Assembly (NCBI GenBank): GCA_963573305.1
Contig: OY754337.1
Coordinates: 52,899,164 to 52,963,163, forward strand
Length of the DNA stretch: 64,000 bases
Direction: 5' to 3'
Source of the DNA: Pyrrhosoma nymphula
Lineage: Eukaryota > Arthropoda > Insecta > Odonata > Coenagrionidae
The stretch's first letter is position 1; each line of letters begins with the position of its first letter. Below the pieces are notes generated by a model, which saw nothing but the letters and a program-made list of their open reading frames with translations, made no database searches and was not told where the DNA came from. A program made the position numbers and the translations under genes. Shown here in pieces: positions 30,875 through 43,479 of this stretch.

Positions 30875-32394
30875 CTATTGGGAGCATCTCGCGTCCTACT
30901 CCGCTGCTTAGGGAATGGTGAGAACTATAATTCAGTTGCGATGTTCCGTTTCCCGGAACCCTAGTCCCGTCAAATGGAGCAGTCCCTCATATCCGAGCCA
31001 TCGCCCGATTCCTTCACTTGGCTGCCCTTCTTGGGCGAAAAATGGCCGTCGTTCGGCAGCTTGGAAGCCCTTTAGAGCACAAAAGAGGTTATGGGCCAGC
31101 CACAAATTGATATTCGGGTGTCCTCCGAAAAGCGAGATTATTCCAGTAACTTAGATGCTAAAGTAAAATTCAAACGTTACTTTATTGATGACTAGAAAAA
31201 AAATTTCGCTCAACCTACAATATGCAACTGGAACAAATACATTGAAATGCATTTAAGGATTCAGAAATACATTTTCAAGGCATTTGAAATGCATCAGATA
31301 AAATTAATTTTAAGTAGCCTATTTCAAATTAATTTGAACTAAATTAGTGAATAATTAATTTCGCCGGGACTACGTAAAATGCATAAGAAACACATTTGAA
31401 GAAATGCATTTTATCAGGCCAATTTTATAATGTATTTGAAACAAATCAGAAAAAAACGGATTTCTTCCTGAATACACTTTTTTAAGAATGCTTTTTGATT
31501 ATAATGAATCCTAAATGCATTTCATTTGCATTGATACAAATTGATTTCACTCCATAATTTTGAAAAATACATTCTAAATGCAATTTTTTCATTTCGGGTG
31601 GACCAAAACCGCAACCTTGTGGAATGTCACTACCCGCTAACCAACCCAGTTCATTCCATCTGAGTCGGATGGCTCCATTTAGCCCGCACCGAACGGCGAG
31701 CAAGCCCTTCCAAGTGGACCAACCTGCCTTTTGTTAACAATCCATCCTGACGTTTAAAAATGTGGCAGGGAAAAAATATCTGGCTAACAAGAGGGCGGGC
31801 CAATGGCGGAGGCACACGAGACGAGGGCGCCTTCTTCCAGTTCCATCACTCTCCGATTCCCTTTCGAACCCAAAAATCATAAATCTCTCCCCCACTACTA
31901 CCTCCATCAATGTGCGCAGGAATCTATATCTATAAGAAAAGCCCTTGCCACTCATTCACTGACTCAGGAACGCTGTAAGATGAAGCCACGGTCAATTAAA
32001 TTTTAAAATGCCGTCATTAGATGATACCACAGTCACCTAAATTTTTAATTGCCGATATAAGATGGAGCCACAGTCACTTAATTTTTAAAATGCCGTTATT
32101 CAACTGCTTGCAAGAAATTTCATAAAAGCGCGAATCATTTCTGATTTAGTTCCGACTGAGACAACACTCCCTTTCATCTTGCGACGACGATAATTTCCAA
32201 TGATTCCGGCATATGCGATTACAATCAACAAGCCGCAGGGTCAGTGGTTTGAACAGGTTGGAATTCAACTCCAAACTGCAGTATTCTCACACGGTCAACT
32301 GTACTGTCGGTCACGGTCAACTGTCGCAAATAAATGGGAATAATGAAGTGTTTTAAGTGCTGGGAATAAACTCATGATATCAAGTGTCATTTTA
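30875..32394. other. Unrecognised DNA
   Basis: Frames at 30915-31154, 31734-32006 lack motifs. 31210-31560 repeats AATGCATTT/GAAATGCAT words many times, a degenerate tandem of unclear unit. 31990-32100 has a twofold 'GATG..CCACAGTCACYTAA..TTTTAA.TGCCG' repeat of about 55 bp. Confidence 0.4.
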
Positions 32395-32760
32395 GGAGGT
32401 TCAGTGGTTTCACGGAACTTATGAGAATTCAATGAAACTTCCTGAAACCATTAATTATATTGTTCTAAAGCTACCTGAAAGTTTTCAGAATTATTTGTCG
32501 CAGGTTTCTTAACATATTTGATCGAGAATTGAGCATGAAACTGCACGGGTTCTTATGCCTTTTCTTCTGCATCCATTTTCAAGTAATTTACTCGTGGTGC
32601 CAATTTCACATCTACTGCAACGCGCGCTAGGGATTTCTTCAAGCACTCGGAATAAAAGTCTGTTATACATTTTTCTATAGATGATATAGGTAAATTATTA
32701 TGCATTAAGTAATTAGAAAAGGTTCTTTCTGATGAATAAAGCCTTGCGATCCCGTAATAA
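32395..32760 (+). mobile_element. TTAA MITE family D, diverged copy
   Basis: Starts after TTTA with GGAGGTTCAGTGGTTTCACG and follows the left arm of 46550-46789 (AATTATATTGTTCTAAAGCT, GCATGAAACTGCACGGGTTC). A right-arm block AAAAGGTTCTTTCTGATGAA lies at 32717, but the distal end is lost. Confidence 0.6.
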
Positions 32761-32761
32761 C

Positions 32762-32920
32762 CCACCGGTATTCTCTCCGAACGCTCGAACGCACGTTTGC
32801 CTGTGATTGGTCGTTGGATCCAAGAATCGGATGGAAAATGAGAATCGTACTTATTTCTCTTTTCAGCAATGTTAATCGAAATCGATTCCGTAATCGGATG
32901 CGATCACATTTTTTACACGT
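32762..32920 (-). repeat. Dispersed repeat E, minus copy
   Basis: The minus strand shows GCATCCGATTACGGAATCGA, AAATAAGTACGATTCTCATT, TTCTTGGATCCAACGACC, then GAGAGAATACCGGTGG, in the same order as the plus copy at 34686-34850. With that copy it forms an inverted pair around a nested family C/PLE complex. Confidence 0.65.
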
Positions 32921-33333
32921 TACGATTATAAGCATGCTGAGTTCAGTTTGATTTTCAGTACTGAAAGAAGTATCGTGTAAAACGGAATTTTAAAAAGGGG
33001 AAGGGGAACTGCATGGGTTTGCATGATTCTGAAGAGAGCGTCTTAAGACGGTCGGGGAAGAAAGAGAGCTGAATTCAGATAAGAAAGGAGCGAAGAGGAA
33101 CATTTAAGAGGGTGACGATGGAGATGGGGGCATGTCTTGAGTGGTTGGAATAAGTGGACGACGGAGATGCCAAGAGAGGCATGGGGATTCCATTCTATGG
33201 CGTCACGCCTTTACTTTCCTCAGACGCAAGCAGTTTTGTTAGCACAAGATGCCACTTTCCAGCTTCTCTAAAGTGTTCATGGTGATAGTTAAATCAACAG
33301 TATCAGGCGAGATGTGGTGGAACTCCATATCAA

Positions 33334-33440
33334 TAAAGAAAGCAATCAATATAGTACGTCCACTTTATTTAAAAATTAAAAAAAGCCGAAACAGTGAAAT
33401 TTTAAATAAAGTTGACGTACTATATTGATTACTTTCTTTA
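33334..33440. mobile_element. Palindromic foldback, 44-bp arms
   Basis: Arms 33334-33377 and 33397-33440 pair at a constant sum (66774), with about three mismatches. The core includes CAATATAGTACGTC / GACGTACTATATTG. The 19-bp centre contains GCCGAAAC, the post-stem motif of the PLE-like foldbacks. Confidence 0.7.
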
Positions 33441-33539
33441 GTGATAGTTAAACTAACAAAGACTTATCATTAGTCTTATGGCCCTTTCACACCGTGCTCG
33501 CTTCAGAGCTGAGAATCGAACTGGACTCCGTACGCTTTA

Positions 33540-33934
33540 GGTAGCTTGAACGAGATATCACTTCCCATAGAATTCAATGAATTTGGCCTCATATTTAAGA
33601 AATATATCTCACCTTTCCAAAGATATAAAAATATCAGCCATTTTCCGCACTACTTTTCAAGATATTTGCAAAGAAAAATACCAGCCATTTTCCATGGGAA
33701 ATGGTTCGGGTACGCACTCCAGGGAGACTTTATTTAAAAGATGAGGAATTTTTAACGCATAGATCTCGTTAGAAGTTCAGCAATGTGTATTTTGTATTAC
33801 TTCTCAACTATTTTTTTAAAGACAATTACTGACCGCAGTAATTTTTACAGAAACACTATAAGATCTTCGGTTGAGAAGGCGTTCTCAGTGTACGGCGTGA
33901 AAAAAATAGAACTAAGTCCAAAACGAATATATAG

Positions 33935-33981
<47 letters not shown>

Positions 33982-34305
33982 AACTTGTATATATATATAT
34001 ATACAAGTTTGTGGAAAAATCACACGTGATAATTTAGATAAACTTTGCCACAAGTAGGGCGGAATTAAACATAGACACAAAAAAGGAACACTCACACAAT
34101 AATTTCTGATATTTCGGAAGCTGAACGCGACCTTTCTCACAGAAGGAAGGATTTAAAAAAAATGTGTGTATTCCGTTTATTACTGAGAATTTCATTAATT
34201 TAAAATAAAGTGTTTGCATCCATAATGGTACAATATTTACTTCTAGAGTTGCTCAAATATAAAAATAAAATTTGAATGTAGCCTTTTATGTGACTAGAGA
34301 TAAAT
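33540..34305 (+). mobile_element. TTAA MITE family C copy split by a PLE end
   Basis: The left end GGTAGCTTGAACGAGATATC follows TTTA (33536-33539). It tracks the full copy at 57153-57699 (AGATATAAAAATATCAG, CACTCCAGGGAGACTTTATT, CGCAGTAATTTTTACAG) until about 33935, is interrupted by the PLE end, and resumes at about 34176 with TACTGAGAATTTCATTAATT. Confidence 0.65.
33938..34170 (-). mobile_element. PLE 3' end inserted in MITE C
   Basis: On the minus strand: TGTGAGAAAGG (34131-34141), a stem-like stretch, CCGAAATATCAGAAATTATT, GTGTGAGTGTTCCTTTTTTG, TTGTGGCAAAGTTTA, then ATCACACGTGAT and (TA)n. Words and order match the 24536-24697 end. The flanking TA tract includes a perfect CAAACTTG...CAAGTTTG palindrome around a second TA run (33981-34012). 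Confidence 0.7.
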
Positions 34306-34319
34306 TTATAATGTATTGA

Positions 34320-34654
34320 TCTGGTAAAAAATTTAAGAGTGTATTTTATATTAATTAATCATCAAATATATTTAAAAATAAATCAATTACTCAGTGAAGT
34401 AATGTTTACAGAATCGCAAAAAATATTCGGTTGTGAAGGAGTTTTCAGCGTACGGCGTGAAAAAAATGAGTCAAGTTAAAGACTTATGCATGAATATTTA
34501 GTTAACTACTTAAAATTTCAGTCTTGTACAACAATTTATTTGCGCCATCAATGTGGCAATATTTACCCCATACTTCTTACAGCTGCTGAAATTACAAAAT
34601 AAAATTCGAACATGGTCTCTATTATGACCAGGGAAAAATCTCGCTCAGAACAAC
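34320..34654 (+). mobile_element. TTAA MITE family C, second 5'-truncated copy
   Basis: Repeats blocks already seen at 33830-33910 (GTTTTCAGCGTACGGCGTGA) and ends CTCGCTCAGAACAAC before TTAA (34655-34658). It is therefore a separate copy placed directly after the first. Confidence 0.6.
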
Positions 34655-34682
34655 TTAAAACCGTATGTACCGCGTAAAGGGT

Positions 34683-34860
34683 GTCATCGCATCCGATGAA
34701 AGAATCGAATTCGATCATCAGTACCGAAAACAGAAACAAGTACGATAGTTATTTTCCATTCGATTCTAGGATCCAAGGAGCAACCACACACAAGCAGGCA
34801 AGCCGAGCGTTTCGAGAAAATACCGGTGGTGGAGCTGGAAACTACCAAAATTATCTTGGG
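34683..34860 (+). repeat. Dispersed repeat E, plus copy
   Basis: Matches the minus copy at 32762-32920. The 135-codon frame across it (34681-35088) has no motif and is not conserved in the other copy, so it is not called a gene. Confidence 0.65.
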
Positions 34861-35126
34861 AGGAAATCGTGTGAACAGTTATTGAAGAATTGTACTCGTG
34901 GACTAGCGGATGTTTTTTACTGGAGCTTGTTCAGAATGTTTTGCAAATTATATAGTACGTTTTACAAAACGATATGGTGCCCCGTTTATTCAGGTTGCGT
35001 AGTTCAGCTAATGCCCAGGCAGAGTCACTGTGCACTGATATTATCGTCAGGTATAAACACAGGTTCCGAGGCATCGAATTCGATTTAAATTCCGAAATTG
35101 GTTCCGTGTTTTCGGTGCTGGGACGA

Positions 35127-35208
35127 GGTTTGCGTGTCTGATGTGGAAACACCCCGTGCCTCACACCACGGAGGTGGCTTCAAGGTTCTTCGTTGGTGTA
35201 GATGAAGA
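35127..35208 (+). mobile_element. LINE 3' tail, degenerate copy
   Basis: TTTGCGTGTCTGATGTGGAA, CACCCCGTGCCTCACACCAC, GGAGGTGGCTTCAAGG, GTGTAGATGAAGATAG resemble the tail in order; quality is low. Confidence 0.45.
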
Positions 35209-37249
35209 TAGCATACTCTCCCTTCGCCGTCATGACATACATCTTCTCATTCCGGTCCTCAGCATTTCATGACCCATGCTACGTTATAAAGAATACCTAT
35301 TCAATCCTATAAAGCTTACCATTCTAGCCAAATATGTCAGCAACTACGATATGTAGCAACGCCACCGAGTCCGAGAGACGGGCCTGAACACACAGGCTGT
35401 TTCGCAACTGAAGGAGACCGGTCGGGTTTTTCCGATTGTTACAATATCGCCCTCCTTAGTGACGAAATCAAGAGCACAGTGTTGTCATCTTCGACACAAA
35501 ACAGTGATCGAATGTGGGGATAAAGGGAAACAGATCACGTAGGCGAAGAACTCATCGAACTGGAGCAGTTCTTTTGGACGACGACGCCTGAATGGAAAAC
35601 ACTTTTCGTCGAACACGCCTACAAGAGGACCAAATTCCATGCCGATATTTGCACGGGAAAATATTAAGGTTGAAATACAGATTGCAAAACCGAGCCTTGG
35701 TGAGATGACGACGCTCACAGTAAGTAAGTACCCCTAAAATTTATTTTCTAAGAATGACAGAGTACTGAAATCCTAGGTTATCCACGATTGACGGCTTATT
35801 TGAATAAAAACGCAAACATGGTCGAAAAAACGAAAGAAATTGAGCGAAAAAATCCTTCGGATCCGATACGTTACGAACCCAGACCCCCGATTTCCTGCCT
35901 AGTGTTTTGATCAATTAACACATGATTGACATGGGCCCTCTTCCATACAGAATTGATTTGAGGAACCAGCTATTGTGATTGTAACTGGCTTAAGTGTGCG
36001 TTTTTATTTCAAATAATCCGTCATTCGTGGAAAACCAATGATTCCAGAACTCTGCCAATCTCATAAGATGAAATTTAGGTGCAATTCACGTCTTTGTCAC
36101 TCTAAGGTGGGTAGGAATAATGGTTGTACCATAAACTTGCGTCCGAAAAAATATGACCATCATGTTCCAGCAAACAACTGGCAATAAAGCATTACCTTCT
36201 TTAAATCGACTGTTTTGGCAAAGATGTGTAAAAATCTATGAATATGGGGTATCTGAAAAGTTTGGAATAAAATTTAGAAGTGCGTTTACCTCATTTTATA
36301 CCAAATGTTGAAATATCTAAGCAACTCTATAGACTTCTCCTAGGTGAATTACCCATCATTCTTCGTCGTCATGATTTTTTAGTAGTGAATTTCACACATT
36401 ACTCCATAGCGGGCAACGCCCGCTATGGAGGAATGCGTTTAAGTATCATGTTATAAAATCCGTTTGAAAGTAGACACATTTATTGGCATCGGAGCAGGGT
36501 CATTACCATTACCGAATTTTACATATTCATCTGGAAAATGCCACATCAATTGCTCACAGCTCATTCCTACGATACGAACGAGGTCGCGCTCAATTTGATG
36601 ACGTCGAAGCCGCGTCGACTGACTAACCAACCACGCAGCGCGAAATTAAGCGAAGACTTTGGAAAGAAGGGCAGGCTGTTGAAATTTCGTCACTAAGCGA
36701 GAGAGGAAGAGGAAGAGAAAAAAAATAATAAAAGGCACCCGAAGAAATACGTTATTGGTGAGGAGTGTGTTATCCTTCGCACGCCTTTGTAAGAGGAGAG
36801 AAGGGAGGAGAGGTAAAAGGGGAGGGGGTTTTAAGAGGGGAACGAAAACAGCCTCCATGCGCCTAATTTAAATAACGAGTCCTTTCCGGGTTAGCGAACG
36901 GTGAGTGGGCGAAGTGCGACTCGTATCCCAACCGTCACTGCGACGCTCCGACTAAACGCATGAGAATCATCCGCCAGAGCGGCTTTACGCAGGGACGTTG
37001 ACTTCTTTGGAAGTAGCGAGAGTAGCGATGCGTCCATTTGCATTCGATACCTGCAGGACATCGTTCTGTTAACACGCTACTTCCGGTTTTCCCAAATAAA
37101 TGACCGACGGATGCAAACAATCAATATGGCAATTCCGAAAATCGTCAAATTTCGGCAATCAATGCGCCTGTATATACATCGCATAATTCGATTCGCGCAG
37201 CCGTGGATTTTATTAAGTTGCATACATAACGTTATACATCAGTGCATAT
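35209..37249. other. Unrecognised DNA with one perfect hairpin
   Basis: No coding motif. It contains the hairpin at 36402-36430, an A/G-rich stretch at 36700-36840 that yields Leu/Pro-rich shadow frames, and a CpG-containing patch at 36880-37200 without recognised coding sequence. Confidence 0.35.
36402..36430. repeat. Perfect 13-bp stem hairpin
   Basis: CTCCATAGCGGGC, loop AAC, GCCCGCTATGGAG. The stem is perfect and GC-rich inside AT-rich DNA. No T-run follows and no gene is adjacent, so a terminator role is unlikely in this eukaryotic setting. Confidence 0.9.
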
Positions 37250-37253
37250 TTAA

Positions 37254-37778
37254 GGTGGCTTGAGCGGTAATCGTGGGTCGTCGAGTGAGTGTTGTGAGTC
37301 GTATTTAAATAATTGTTTTAAGTAAGTCGAAAAAAAATACAAGGACTAATTTTCATTTAAGTGCACCTGTTGATGCGTTGGAACTCACCATAAAGGCAGT
37401 AATGGAAACGATAAAAGAATGATATTTTAATTTCTTTCCTTCATGAAATCATGTTACGACTAGAGTTTTCGGCGCGGTATTCGAAATTTAGACGAAATTA
37501 TATTCAAGTTTGTCGTTTCAAGTGGACTCCGCGTGACACCTTGATATTTTGGCAACAATTATGATATAAGAAATGCATTCTTTGGCGTTTAGAAGAAAAT
37601 CTGTGCATTGCGTATCTAATATGCCATAAGGCTTATATTAAAATAGCATTGAATCGCCATAAAACCAAATCAGTAAGATGCAATTTTTTTTCACTTTTCT
37701 CTATAGATTTCATTAATGACAACACGTATGCAGAACTTCACGCAAATCTGAACATTAACATTAATCGCTCCAACCACC
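37254..37778 (+). mobile_element. TTAA MITE family B, copy 3 (525 bp)
   Basis: TTAA at 37250-37253 and 37779-37782. The left end is GGTGGCTTGAGCGGTAATCG and the right end on the minus strand is GGTGGTTGGAGCGATTAATG. The interior shares 'GGCGCGGTATTCGAAATTTA' with the copy at 12609-12630. Confidence 0.85.
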
Positions 37779-37782
37779 TTAA

Positions 37783-40700
37783 AGCGTATAGTGCTTTATA
37801 TAATTCATACCACCTGATAATCCCTCAAAAATGAAGAGTAAAATACCCAGTCATACAAATCTAATTTGTACGGAATGTATTTATGGATGTTTTTTGCAGA
37901 TTTTTTTTCACTGTGAATGGCCAAATATATTACTGATGTTTACAAAATATGAATATCCATTCTAAAGAGCAAAGTTTTTCACGTGGTTGATACCGTCAAC
38001 GACGGTTAACACTGAGTTATTACTTATGACTTTTAGTTTAAGTTCATTTATTTTTTCAATTTACCATTTATCTGGATCGAAAAAGAAAATTCGGGCATTT
38101 TTCCGGACGAATGCGATGCGATACGGAAAAAAATGACACCAAAACCGACTAAATCGGTTCAGCCATTTGCTCCATCTTTTACTTTTATAAGCATAGATTA
38201 TTAAACATAAGAACAGTCATTACGTTTGCGCTCTCTTTAGCATTGAAAACTTTTAGGTAGATGTATACATATTAAGTAATATATGCAACAAAAAGTCCTC
38301 CGGAAAATGCATTTGTTGTTTCCATTTTTAATCCCCATTTACAGTCATGTGATCAGGATTTTACTGGATACGATGAGATGTTATCGGAAGAATCATATCT
38401 CTACTTGCAGTCAATATAAAAGTTAATATAAAGCCTATTTTCCATGAAAGTGCAACCCGCGGTCGATTGCCACCGCTATCGACCTCTACCGCCATTGAAG
38501 TCCGCGCTTGTATGTACATCGAAACATCGAAGTACCACTTTTAAGCGACTTCTAAAGGCCTTTCGTTCATCAACGAACGTATGACGTAAAGCCGTAAGAC
38601 GTTGACCGTAATAATTTTCTTAAGTCTGATAATCTCCAATGGAATCCGTAAGCCGTAAACTCTCGCGCGAGATATCGGAAACAAGGTTAATTTTTTTAGC
38701 CTACTTAAAACAGAGAGTATTACACCAAAATATGTTCACTTTTTTCTGCACACTATGTGTATTGTTAAAAAATCTTTCTAATTTGCAATTACGCCAATAT
38801 TAAGGGAATAGTAAAATGCCATGAATAGAAGCAAGAATGGGTGACAAATGAGAGAAAATAGCATTTCTCTATCTTATTTAAATGTATTTTTTGCGAGTGA
38901 CGAGGAATATTAAGCTAATTCTCCAAGGAAATTGAATGGAATACAATGCCGGCATCAGTCCATTTTTATTGAGTTATCGGTATGTTGCTACTATAATTGA
39001 AGTTAACATGCGTTAAATAAGTGGCTTTGATTTTTTGGGCACGCAATATTTACAGGTTTGTATATAAAAAGTAAAATCGAATATATTGAGAAAGTAAAAT
39101 TGAATGGGTAAGTGAGCCGGTGGAAATGATTTAAGCATAATATTTTCTTACTTCTACGGACTACTCGAGACCACATTGTAAATATTCAGATGCTCTTATT
39201 TTGAATGTGTTGTTTTCGGTTTATTATAAAAAAAGTAAGCAATAAAAGTCATCCAAAAGATAGCAAACTGTTGAAGAGTTTCAAAAATAAACATACGATT
39301 ACATATATTGTTATTTAATACAATAATGACGCTTAGACTCAATATGCATTGTATGCAAACAGGAGATTCTCCAATGCTGCATTATTAATATTATTTCAGT
39401 TTAAATAGCATAAGATTATCAAACTATATTGTTCCACATTCGATTGTATGGCTAAGCTTCTACATGGCCCAAAAGGCATGGCAAAAGTCAAAATTGACGC
39501 TAAATACTGGATTTTTAATGGAAATAAGAAAAACTTCTAATCTTTTTCGAGAAAAATATGTTTTTCTTTCTTATAGTATATTTAACTGTATATTTCCAAA
39601 TTTATAATTTATTAGCGCCATTAATTATTAAAGAATTATGAAGATTGAGAAGAAGTGCCTAAGTTTTTTGTTAAGTGCCGTTTTATATGGTAAAATAGGA
39701 ACCTTATGACAAGCCACGTAGCTTAGAAGGACCTTATATGTGCATACAAATGAAGAATCAAAGTTAAATTTAATAAATGCATCAAATTTAAATTTAAAAA
39801 ATGATAACATTTGGAAAATAGCATGGCCTTTGGAACACATTACCCGACGAGTCTCAATAGCCTAGTTAATAATCCTCGACTACTCCGATACGATTAACAG
39901 GACGTAGAAATTCAATGAAGAAAATTAGTTTTAATAATCAGAACATGGTGGGAAGTTAATGAAGGTGAGAACATTTTCAAAGACTTTCCCCGAGAAAACC
40001 AAAACGGCACAATGAATGTGATTCCGCTAAATATCTCCGTGGTTAGTTCAGTTTCCAACAAAAGAAATCATCAACCGGTTAATTACTAAAGCGATAACTT
40101 TAAGACGAACAAGCTGCTTTCAAAATCAGTGCTTTCCCACTCCATGTGGGTAAAAAAAGGCCGGAAACAAATATTTGGACTATCGAAACACATTCAGAAA
40201 AAAACCTACGGAAGAACCCGAAAATTATTCCCGCAGCACCGTTATGTTTTCGGATATGAGACACGGGAAATTGGAACCAGGCCTAGATAACTGTCACCAG
40301 TAACGTCACAGCGATGGTCGCGATTCTGCTTCTTTGCAGGAGGACTAGCTTACTGAAATACTTGAAAGCATTCCTTTACAATTAAGGGAGAAAAATTAAC
40401 TCCTCCAGGGAGGAGTAAGGTCACGGGGCAACTGAGAAATTATAATATTTGGGGTCATTCAAGCATTTAGTTCGACGTTTTGAAGGCGGAGGGGGGGGGG
40501 GGGGGTAGAGCTTTTCTTACGTCAAGTTACGTAGGGGAGTGAGCGGATTCGAGACAATTCCACATAATATTTTAGTCACTTCCGAGATAGTGCTTCTATC
40601 ATATTTTCATTATTGTTGGACTAAATTATCACTTTGTTGGACTATTGCCACGGTGGCGCGGCGCAACGCTTGAATTGACGCCTAACTACAGAAAAACATA

Positions 40701-41204
40701 TGATCAATTCTTATCGATTGCGTTTGCTGTGAATCGCGAAATCTTATCTTTGTCGATATTCAGCTAAAAAAAATCATATTTCTAAGTTTCTCTATAGGGC
40801 CTATGATTACGTAAAAAAAAAAAAAAACTGGAGGGGGTGAGGTCCAATTTTGCACACTTGGATATAGAATCCCCTATGTATGTTTATCTCTGTACATGAC
40901 TCAAAAACTGTATTACTACTTAGGTAAGATTTGGAGAGGAAGGGGGGAATCATGAAGTTTTGCAGAGAAAATTAGACTTTAAGGTCAGTTCACGTGAGCA
41001 CTGACGAAAAAAGATCCACAATGAATATCACGCCAAGAGAATTCTCAATAATGCATCATAAAAATGAGTCTTTTAGTATGATGAAAAGTTCTACTTGTTG
41101 ACTTCCACCTATATTTGCTTCTTCACATACATGCATCTAACCATAATTAACGAGAGAAGGAATCCGTTCCATATGTTTCAATTATTAGAGAGCTTAGAGC
41201 TTAA
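37783..41204. other. Long AT-rich stretch, mostly unrecognised
   Basis: 3.4 kb with only motif-free frames. Near 38140, 'CCGACTAAATCGGTTCAGCC' resembles the 'ATCGGTTCAGCC' string found in 3' ends of some insect non-LTR elements; weak evidence. A 20-odd-base G run lies at 40488-40505 and an A run at 40818-40831. Confidence 0.35.
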
Positions 41205-41325
41205 CTCTACCGGCCATTTTACTCGGCGAATGATCATGCGAATGATCATTCAAGCATTAATTTGCGAATGCATTTCAATGATGACCTGGAATAGAGCCTG
41301 TTTCGTCTGTTTTACACGATGAATT
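41205..41325 (+). repeat. GGCCRTTTTAC-ended short repeat, copy 1
   Basis: CGGCCATTTTACTCGGCGAA and ATGATCATGCGAATGATCAT match the minus strand of 42165-42258. Confidence 0.5.
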
Positions 41326-42168
41326 AAACTTCGTGAATTTTCTGCGCTGAAAGGATATAAAGCCTGGTACAAGATGAACTTCTGATAAAGGACCTTGAGG
41401 TCTACCGCAATTTTTTAAGGATGACGGAGGAGCAATTTAATGCTATCTAAATTAATGAATACGAGTTCAGACACGACGGACAAGAATTCACGTGAGCACA
41501 TTTAGCAAGTGTGTAAAGTATCCATCGCAAATTGAAAGCTTATTTTTTAAAGGTTGGATATAAGTGATTTTTTATTTTTCCAATTGCATGGTAGTTGTGA
41601 TAACAAGCAACAGTTAAGTAAAATTGTGAATGAGATAAGAGTAAAAGTATAATAGTAGTTGCAATTTTTTAAGTGGTAATAACACAAACTGATTCTCGCT
41701 ACATTGCAGTGAAGTACACATACTACTATTTATTCAAAACATTCTGAATGAAAATGCTATTTACACATCTGTAGGCATATCATTTGATTGCATCATCATC
41801 TGCTGTGTGATGTTAGCCCTTTGGGCAATTTTTGTGGTATAGCATAACATAAATATTACCTTCGCATATCATTTGAAAGTGTCATCTTCGTATATCAATC
41901 ACTTGAATGATTTAAAAGAACGAGTAATTGGCATGAACTAACAATAAGTCACACGAATCAAATCATCGAAATGAACCGAAAATCTCACACCTAATTACAA
42001 AACAATCTTATTCCCATTGAATTTCGGTGGTTCAATTAACCATAACAACCAAGATGGACATCGTACGCTCGTATCATGCGATTATTTACGGGATAATGTG
42101 ATCAAAAATAGAGCATGATCTAATTTTGCTCAAATGATAATGCGCAGGTCTTCTATTGTGTGGAATTA

Positions 42169-42256
42169 TCCGTTTTACGCGATGTATGAACGTCATGCGC
42201 ATGATCATTCGAACGATCATTTGCAAGATAATTCGCTGGGTAAAACGGCCTTATCA
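42169..42256. mobile_element. Miniature palindromic element with CCGTTTTAC ends
   Basis: CCGTTTTACGCGATG at the left and CTGGGTAAAACGG at the right are inverted. The interior is made of GATCATTCGAACGATCA-type palindromes. It is related in inverse orientation to 41205-41325. Confidence 0.5.
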
Positions 42257-42523
42257 ATAATAGAAAATAATGATCTAATAAAATCTACGTTTTTAACGCT
42301 CAGTTTTCCGCATATTTTCATTCCTTAGTTTCCTAATGATGCTGCAATTCTTAACGCCCCTACAAAGCAATTTTGCAAAGGGAAGTGACTCAAGTATGAA
42401 GCACGCTCTTATAAAGCAGCTTGTACGAAAACAACAGCAGAAAAAAGATTGGAAGTCATGGAATTTTGGTGTTACCATGCAAAACCATGAAGATCATATG
42501 GGTGGAAGGAATCACTGATTCAA

Positions 42524-43077
42524 GGTGGTTCCACCGTAAAATGACTTTAATGTAATTTTATTCATATTCTGTCTACTTGCAGAAAACATTGCTCTCTATC
42601 TGATATGGACAACAAAATTATACCTTTCAACGCAATATTACTCTCTAATTGAACTTGAAATTACAAGGTGTTCAATGGAAGTATGAGGGAAACACGGGGA
42701 AAAATAGTATTTTTCCACAAAATATAAATACCATTTTTGCGGAAAACTATTTATTAGAAGGAAATAATCCAGAAAATTGAATCAAAATGTAAAATAGGCA
42801 TCTTGCCACCTTATTTTTTTGTTATTAGGGAATTACTGCCGTAATTGAAGTCAAAATGCGGTAATTCGTAGGAAATGGCGTTGCAGTCGGCTCCTATGGC
42901 TGGAAAAAAGTGCTCATTCAAAATACATTCGTGGAATAATCTGCAAATTTTGTTCCTTGAATTTGGGTTTCTATAGGTAACGCCTTTCATCAGTGATAGC
43001 AAGATATTTTGGACAAAATATAAAAAAATGTGGAATTTAGTATTTGTTTAGACTCACACAGTCGCGGCGGAACCTCC
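42524..43077 (-). mobile_element. TTAA MITE family A, full copy (554 bp), minus
   Basis: The left end is GGTGGTTCCACCGTAAAATG and the right end on the minus strand is GGAGGTTCCGCCGCGACTGT. The flanks are TCAA (42520-42523) and TTAA (43078-43081), so one copy of the duplication has mutated. It has exactly the same length as the copy at 56398-56951 and matches it throughout in the opposite orientation. The frame at 42811-43002 is non-coding by this comparison. Confidence 0.85.
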
Positions 43078-43479
43078 TTAAGCATTGCGAAGGGTGAGAA
43101 AGAAATTCAGTTTAATGAAATCTCTGCAAAGTAGAATCAAACGTATTGGGCACATTGTGTGACACAACGGCTTCTCAAATACAATAATGGAAGGAAAAAG
43201 CATAGGTGCACGACTTCATGCTTTTCCGGCGAATCTGATGATTGAAAAGCTCTCGGATTTTCCACCGGGGAAGGTTCTACCGGTTGTTTTAGTCATCTCC
43301 CGGTAAATATTGGTTAGCTTAATATTACAGAAGACATGCGCTAAGTTATGAATGAAAATTCCGTCACTCACCATTACAAGTTCAATGATCGTGTGAAACC
43401 TTCTAGGACGGCACCAATCATACATGATTCCGTCCTCAATAACTAGTACCGGCTATTATTCTAGGTATCGTGCTGGGTC

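Noticed and set aside
34681..35088. 135-codon frame as a host gene
   Set aside because: It overlaps repeat E, whose other copy at 32762-32920 does not preserve the frame.
36646..36858. Leu/Pro-rich minus-strand protein with possible signal peptide
   Set aside because: Derived from an A/G-rich stretch; no motif or splice signal.
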